Source: Liquidambar formosana
Taxonomy: Eukaryota; Streptophyta; Magnoliopsida; Saxifragales; Altingiaceae
Direction of reading: 5' to 3'
Assembly: GCA_039720395.1 (NCBI GenBank)
Contig: CM077823.1
Location: 5,198,909 to 5,262,908, forward strand
DNA: 64,000 bases
The notes under the pieces are model-generated. The model saw only the letters and a list, made by a program, of their open reading frames with translations. It was not told where the DNA came from and made no database searches. Of this stretch, positions 57,767 through 64,000 are shown piece by piece. Both the position numbers and the translations under genes were made by a program. How positions within the stretch are numbered: the first letter of the stretch is position 1; each line of letters begins with the position of its first letter.

Positions 57767-58153
57767 GGGGAAGGATCCGTTTACACTCGGTGTAAAACTT
57801 TGTACTCTTACACCCCTCAATAATATTTTGTATGATTAATATTTTTCAAAACCAACTGTTGGATTAGAGACTGCTCTAATGTAGATCATGCACACCAAAT
57901 TTCATATTGATTGAAGATTAGGAACTACTCCATTGATAAAGCAGCCTAAATTATAGTTTGATTTGTAAAAAGAAAAATGATTTTATAGAGAAGATGCTTA
58001 CGAGTATTCGATTAGTGTGAAATTTGGTGCATGATCTTCATGAAATGTGTATTTAATCCAACGATTGGTTTGAAAAAATATTAATCCTACAAAAAAGTTA
58101 TTGAGGGGCGTAAGAGTAAAATGTTTTACATCGAATGTAAACGGATCCCTTCC
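57767..58153. mobile_element. MITE with GGGGAAGGATCCGTTTACA ends
   Basis: Inverted repeats of nearly 60 bp (left GGGGAAGGATCCGTTTACAC, right complement of GTAAACGGATCCCTTCC), flanked by TATATA on both sides. No coding capacity. Confidence 0.85.
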
Positions 58154-58342
58154 TATATATATATAGATAGATATGTGTTAATATTAATAAATTATACTTT
58201 GTATGTAAGTATTATTATAATCTTTACAAGAAAAAGAAACAAACAAAACAAGAAAACTGAGAATCAAACCAAATCGGACCGTTTTTTCTCGGTTCGATTC
58301 AGTCTAGCTCTATGGCATTTCAATTTGGTCTCGTTCCAATTT

Positions 58343-58819
58343 TGATGTAGGACAAGTCACCCCTACTTGTCGCCATGACTGGGCACCGTTGCTGGATCAT
58401 CAGAAGGTCACAAAGGCTTATGCACCCAAGGGCAAATCTAGTTAGATTTAGGAAAAAGTCGCACACCGAGAAGGAAAATACAAAAAGGTCACACATTTTG
58501 TTTAGATTCTTAACTACATTTGCTTAATTTGCTTTTTTTGTTTAATTTGTTTATTTGCCTTTTCCTTTCCTATTTTATTACTTTCTTAAGTTTAGTATAA
58601 TTCCTTTTCCTAGTTTACTTAGAGTTCAATAATTGGTTCTCTTTAAATAGGCTTGTAGCCCTATGGGCAACAATTAACTTTTGATCAATAATATTTCTTT
58701 GAGAGTTTCTTTGTGGTTTGTGTTACTTCTCGTGGATTCGAGTGTTATTTCTCGTGGATCGAGAACCCTAGGCTATTGACGTTTGTCATAGTCATATCCT
58801 CTAGTTTTCCATTGCGTCA
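58343..58819 (+). mobile_element. Solo LTR, family B-like (477 bp)
   Basis: TGATGTAGGACAAG...TTTTCCATTGCGTCA with perfect duplication AATTT (58338-58342 and 58820-58824). Promoter-like 'ttctctttaaatagg' at about 58640. It lacks the TGCGTACGCA cluster present in the LTR at 8138. Confidence 0.88.
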
Positions 58820-58907
58820 AATTTTTTAAGAACCAAATTAATTTGGTTCGATTTTGTTTTCCCCGAAATCAAAATGAACCAAACTGAGTTGCACCCCTAA
58901 TTCCAAA

Positions 58908-60926
58908 AATCATTCATTATCTAGTAACCCAAATCACACTCAAAATCCAAATCCAAATGTAAGTTAAAAGGAGAAAAAGGGTCACTTAGAGTTATCTATT
59001 AGTAGGATGGAGTTTGATTGGTTGTTTTTGCCTGGAAACTTTCTAGTTTGCAATTTGGAGAAAAAATGAAACTTTCATAACAGAAGAGGGTAGTGGTGTC
59101 GCGGATATAGGAGAAGAAGCCCAAGGATACTTCTCGAACTCGATCAAATCTACTTCAGATCTCACCATCTAGGGTCATCTCTCTCTAACTCAAATCTCTT
59201 TCCCTCTTTATAAATAATGGGCTAGGATCAACATACACAAATTTTTACACAAGTTTTTAGATAACTTATTTCCAATATATATTTTGCGAAGTTGATCCGA
59301 GATTAAGAGTTGCTTTATCCATAAATGTAATATTTAGTGGTTAAAAACAAGAACGGAGCCAAGCCTCCTGAGGGAGCGCAACTGCCTCCCTTAGTTTTGT
59401 TAAATAAAATTTTATACTTTAAATTTTTTTGATATTTTAGATTTGTCTCACCTAAATTTTGTTAACCCCCTTTATTTTCTCTCACCCCTCTTATTTATTT
59501 ATTTTTCCTCCTTATAGAAGTCATAAATCCTCGCAATCTCTCATTTCACTCAGAAAGACCTAATAGTCTCTAGTCTCTATGACGACTCCCATTGAAATAT
59601 GATTTATCAATGAATTCATATTTTCTTTAACTCAAAATCACTAGATAAAAGAAGAAAAAAAAATTAACTAAAGCTTTTCCAATTTTTAGAATGAGAATAA
59701 AGCACTAACAATCAACCAAAATTTGGCTCGCCTCTCAAAGAAAATTTCGGACTCCGGCCTGAATGTAAAAAGATAAATGTTTGGACCGAATGGCTACAAA
59801 TCTCCGATAGAACAGCAATCTTAGTATTATTTAAATCCACAGTCGTGACAGAAATTAAAGGTATAACTTTTTGGCCAGCTGCGATGTTTAGTCAGAAAAC
59901 AAACAGAGCAAAGCTACTTTAATCTTTTTCAAACCATTAATCAAACAGGTGATGGTCAACAATAAAATGAGCCAAAAAACCAAAGAGCAAGGGAAAAAAA
60001 AAGAAGAAGAAAAGCCATTCCAACAAAATTGTGAAGATGAAAAGCTTTGTTAAAATGGAACAATGTAAAACGTGAGATCAATGTAAATTCAAACAGGTGC
60101 AATGAACGTTACAAAAAGAAGGAACCAAAAGGAAAAGAACGGGTGGCCCACGATTTCCAAGTGCAGAGACTTTTGTGGAGAGAAAGAGAAGGAGTTATGG
60201 AGAGTACCTTCTCTATCTCCGTTCTGGGAATGTGGAGATGGAAGCTTTATTCGCCGTAGGCGTATGGGAGTTTCTTCCTCTTCTACGTTCAGAAGAATGT
60301 AGGGATGGGAGCCTTCTTGAGCGTGTGATGATATGAGGCTTTCTCCCTCTTCCATGCTCAGAAAGATACGACTTGTAATGAGTTTGAATGCAATTCAGAG
60401 AGATGAAGAGATGAGTAGTTTACGGAAGTGTTGGAGCATTTTGAGGGAGCAGTTATATTATTACGCAAATCGCACGGGATACCGCTCGTGTATATATATA
60501 TATATATATTTATAAACATGTTCAAACCATTTTCTCATTCTTCCATGTGGCGCTAAGGTAGACGTGTTCCTTTATGTCGGAACTCATACATTATGCCACG
60601 TGAACTTGGATGGTATTATTATTATTAATATTTTGAAGAAAAAAAATCATCTTGTCATCTAATAATATTTTTCATTTCAATCTCTTTGGGTTACATATCT
60701 TCACCTATTTAAATTTCAATTGCTCAGTTACTCTCTCCATATATATATATATATCTCTTTTTCATATTTAACCGTCTCTCTAAGTTACACATCTTTACCT
60801 AATTTAATTTCTTTTTAATATTAATACATTCCTTTTAAATCTCCCTTACTCTCTCTCCAATTCATATTAAATCTCTCTCTCTCTCTCCATATATATCTCT
60901 TTCTCATTAACAATTTTCTTCTGCAA
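58908..60926. other. Decayed repeats, no gene
   Basis: A MITE remnant at 59221-59340 related to 9979-10567, a Helitron-related repeat at 60460-60660, and CT/TA microsatellites near 60738-60755 and 60870-60895. Open frames near 60050-60350 are short and unrecognised. Confidence 0.45.
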
Positions 60927-61076
60927 GGTTATCTAAAAGCAGGCCAAACATTAGGGGGATTTTTTGCACTTTACCTTAAATTTTAATTTGGATGGATCAT
61001 CTTGACCAATGGTGTAATGCCATTTCATCTTACCAATAGACTTAGGATGGATGAGGTTATCTAAAAGCAGGCCAAA
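60927..61076. repeat. 22-bp direct repeat around a MULE-end-like insert
   Basis: 'ggttatctaaaagcaggcc' occurs at about 60928 and 61053. The insert starts with a phrase like the terminus of the MULE at 3693 (ttagggggattttttgcact). Either a short insertion with a long duplication or a local tandem duplication. Confidence 0.45.
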
Positions 61077-61399
61077 TAATATACTATTATCAAATAACTA
61101 TATGAGTTATATTTATTGCTGGATTCACATGAGATTAAAAAATTATAAAATAAAATTTACAAATGCTACAAATAAGCAAGAAAAAACACCTAACGATTAT
61201 ATTTATGTCTTCCATTTTTTTCCTCAATTAATAGAATGAATACATTTTAACCAATGTTTTATTTGCAAATGTCTTATTATAAATAATAAAAGTTATTAAA
61301 TCATATGAACATTGATATAATGTTTTCCAATGTCTTTATAAATTATAAACATTTTACGTATAGAAACTTTATAGAGTTTAATTGTTATTTAATAAATAA

Positions 61400-61612
61400 A
61401 TCATAAAGAAGAAATAAACCTGAATTAAGCTCAGCTTGAGGCCTGACATAAGCCCGAAAGCATGTCTTAAACCCAAGACTGGGCTCAAGCTTAGGTTTTT
61501 TTATTCGGCTTACCCGAAATTGGCCCGAATAATACTAAAGCCTTACTAGGCCCAGTCCAGCCAGCATGAACAGCAGCCCAATCCGGTCCAGCCCAGCCCA
61601 TTTTACACCCCT
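61400..61612. repeat. Transposon end rich in GCCCGA/AGCCCA
   Basis: Repeats of 'agcccg', 'ggcccga' and 'cagcccag' and the closing TTTTACACCCCTA resemble the terminal region of hAT elements such as 44226-44958. The other end was not found. Confidence 0.4.
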
Positions 61613-61937
61613 ATTGCTGACCTTTCTTTCTCAGTTTCTCTCCTATCTTAATTCCTCTCCAATCATGTCCTTTTTTTCTTTTAACTAAGATACTCATTGT
61701 GCTTAATCTTGAGGTCCATTTTTTTCCATTGGTGCTTTCTATCTCTTTCCGACATTTCTTTTTCAATTTCTCTCCTCTTTCCCCTATTTGATCATGTCCT
61801 TTTTCAATGTATTTTAGTTTTTATTTTAACCTTACTTAATTTTATGTATTAAAAAAAAAATACAATTGTTCTACCCAAAAAAAAAAAAAAAATTGTTATG
61901 TGAGGGGGAAACATTATTATACCACTACATAGATGAG

Positions 61938-63219
61938 AGTTGTCGCAAGTGAATAACCTAGAGGGATCGAAGGTGAATAGGGTTTTAAGGTAATTATGGA
62001 TTTTAATGCAATCTCAAAACAAATATTGTAAGCAAATATAAATCTTAACACAAGAAATAAGATAAACAATAAAGAGATAGAGAGAGATTGCGAATGATAT
62101 TTTAACGAGGTTTGGCCTCTCCACCTATGTCCTTACCTGAAGAGCTCACTTGAGAATTCCACAATTCACTATACCAATCATTTTATGGGTGGAAATCAAA
62201 CATTTACAAAGCTCCTTTTAAGGGTTTCAAATCTAGAGTTCACAAAACCCTTTGAATACGAGATGATTTGTAGCTTCCTTTTTTTCCTTTTTCTTTTTTT
62301 GGGTATAAAGAATGTACTCTCTCAAAAAGTAAATAACACTGAATTGAAAGTTTACTCAGTTATGATTGAATTTACAATAAATACTCACTTGAACATTTCT
62401 AGGGCTTGAGAGCAAATAAATGAATATTGGTTGTTTGATCTCAATGAATACTTATAAATGAGTTTAAGTAGTGTATTATAGCCCAATTGTCCAATATGAC
62501 CGTTTCCAAGCAGTTAATGCTGGAAAAGCAAGTTTTGTGGGCATTTAATATTCAAAAGACCATTTAAAAAACTAGTCGTTATGTGTCAGTATAAGGATTT
62601 TAGTCGTTTGAAAATCCTATCAGATATCTGACCTTTCAATCGTCTGAGTTACTCATCTAAAAAAACCAGAGAGTGCTCAAAATGGACTAGTTTTTAGTCA
62701 TTTAAAAAACACTTTGAGTTGTACGATTGATGTTTGAAATAGTTTTCAGTTGTTAAAAACTCTATTCCAAAAATAAGATATGATCAGTTAAGTCCACGGT
62801 ATCTTAAGAACTTGATCTCTTATCAAAAGTAGTTTCATTGGTGATTCATTTAGTCTACTACGTCTACTTGATTTTAACTTAAAGTCCTTTGGTAGATATG
62901 AGCACCAATCATGAAAAAACAAAAATCTTACAAAAGCTCATAACACTCGATAAACAAAAAGATTTCTTCACTCAATCTTCTTTTGGAGTGTTGGCAATGC
63001 TTGATCATTATTGTTGCCATTTATCATCTGATGATTGCTTCATGCCTTTGATAAACCATGTATTTGGCATAGATTGCTTGATTGTTCTGATGATGTTGAT
63101 TTGCATAAGTCTTTTCTTTCAAAGCCCTGTCCTAATTAAAACCTTAATATGTGATTAGAAACTTAACACTTTTGTATTGTTATCATCAAATTTTAGGTAT
63201 TTAAACCTTGGGCCCAACA
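61938..63219 (-). mobile_element. Copia-type solo LTR (SIRE/Maximus-like), inverse
   Basis: Sense start TGTTGGGCCCAAGG at 63219. The flanking duplication ATGAG (61933-61937 and 63220-63224) is perfect, but the sense 3' end then reads ...GACAACT instead of ...CA, so that border may be off by a few bases. It shares 'gccaaacctcgtta' with the LTR at 42907. Confidence 0.75.
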
Positions 63220-64000
63220 ATGAGGGAATGGCTAACATACACAGAAAATCTTATAGACCTTGCATATATTTGGGTAATTGAAAATTGCTTATTATCATGT
63301 TAATTCTTACTTCCTTTCTTATGATTGTCTTATCAGGTTGTCCATTTCATCAATTAGTTAAGTTCAATAAACATCTACTTATCCCACACATGATCCTCAT
63401 GTTCTCAATCCTAATTGAAGGTGACCCTATTAAAAAACGATAGTTTTGTTGACGTAAGACTCGATCTTTACTTTTAATAGTTGAGGCAGCAATAAAAATA
63501 ATTTTATATGTATCCCAAAATAGAGAATAAAAATGAAAAAAGAAAAAAGAAAAAAGAAAGAGCGAGAGAAAGAGAGAAGGAATTAATGACATAGGCAAAA
63601 ATTTTCAATTGATGATAACTCGTCAATTAATTATTTCAACTCTCCGGTTCTCTTACTCTATAAAATCTCAACTCTCCGTTACTATAACCTGGCCGCAAAA
63701 TTAAAGGCGCAAGGCGCAAAATTAGCATCAAAAGCTACACTTACCATGAAAATTTCGAACCAAGTGGATGCGAAGATTCATGGTGTAATGCTGTGATTTT
63801 TGTATCTTGATTCTTTGTTTGGTTTCCGGAAAAAACGTAGGAAAAGGTGAGAAATTAAACTTCAAATTTGATTTTATTATTCTCTGTTTGGTTATTCAAT
63901 CATTGATCTTCCTTTGTTGGGTAAAAATACTATTTAATATTATATATTCCTCTAGTTTTTGTTGGAATCCAAATTGATGGCCAACAATTTCTAATTATTT
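63220..64000. other. No gene seen
   Basis: Short GA-rich tract at 63530-63580. No recognisable motif to the window edge. Confidence 0.4.

Larger units (their letters stand above)
57563..58899. mobile_element. hAT element with nested MITE and solo LTR
   Basis: Ends TAGGAATGCAAGTTGG and the complement of ...AGTTGCACCCCTA. Octamers ATTCCAAC (57555-57562) and ATTCCAAA (58900-58907) agree in 7 of 8. Interior repeats of GGTTCGGTT. Hosts a MITE at 57767-58153 and a solo LTR at 58343-58819. Confidence 0.82.

Noticed and set aside
60047..60355. Overlapping open frames near 60050-60355
   Set aside because: Open on both strands, short, and without recognisable features; a real small gene cannot be excluded but is not supported.

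Overview
The window is plant nuclear DNA, most likely from a eudicot. It is AT-rich, full of nested transposable elements, and carries debris of plant-only receptor families: CrRLK1L kinases, LRR receptor kinases and Cf-9-like receptor proteins. I see no intact ordinary host gene, no tRNA or rRNA, and no bacterial feature. The longest undamaged reading frame with recognisable homology is a two-exon gene carried by a retrotransposon.

Layout. 1-11153: remnants of large LTR retrotransposons. They include a 3.7 kb LTR (2659-6344) interrupted by a Mutator-like element with 9-bp target duplication (3693-4583), a 0.5 kb LTR (8138-8655) and a MITE. 11154-32337: a 3.0 kb solo LTR (duplication CCTAT) split by an 18.2 kb Ty3/gypsy element of the Tat/Ogre type (11472-29647, duplication GGCTC). 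32338-40095: CACTA, hAT, Tourist-like, Helitron and LINE remnants. 40096-49440: three inverted duplications of a CrRLK1L kinase fragment, with copia-type LTRs and another large repeat between them. 49654-56641: a broken LRR receptor pseudogene, minus strand, split by a 4.5 kb block of repeats. 56642-64000: Helitron, hAT, MITE and solo LTRs.

The Tat/Ogre element is the centre of interest. Its sense strand is minus: 5' LTR (27994-29647), tRNA-Arg-like primer site, gag, protease, G-patch, reverse transcriptase, degenerate RNase H, archaeal-type RNase H, integrase (ending at 19173), polypurine tract, 3' LTR (11472-13127). The LTRs differ by only about 1 percent, so insertion was recent, yet gag-pol is broken by about seven single-base insertions and three nonsense codons. 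On the opposite (+) strand the element carries three extra genes: an apparently intact two-exon DUF7745-type gene (17615-19005), a six-exon plant-mobile-domain gene with three nonsense codons (14267-17086), and a frameshifted coiled-coil gene (26399-26957).

The most striking unexplained signal is a 10-bp palindrome, TGCGTACGCA. It occurs at least 25 times exactly, plus many near copies. It lies in both LTRs on either side of the promoter, between the extra genes and inside their introns, but I see none in gag-pol or in exons. By chance far fewer than one copy would be expected in 64 kb. The candidate undescribed system is a transposon that carries dispersed binding sites together with antisense genes whose products might read them.
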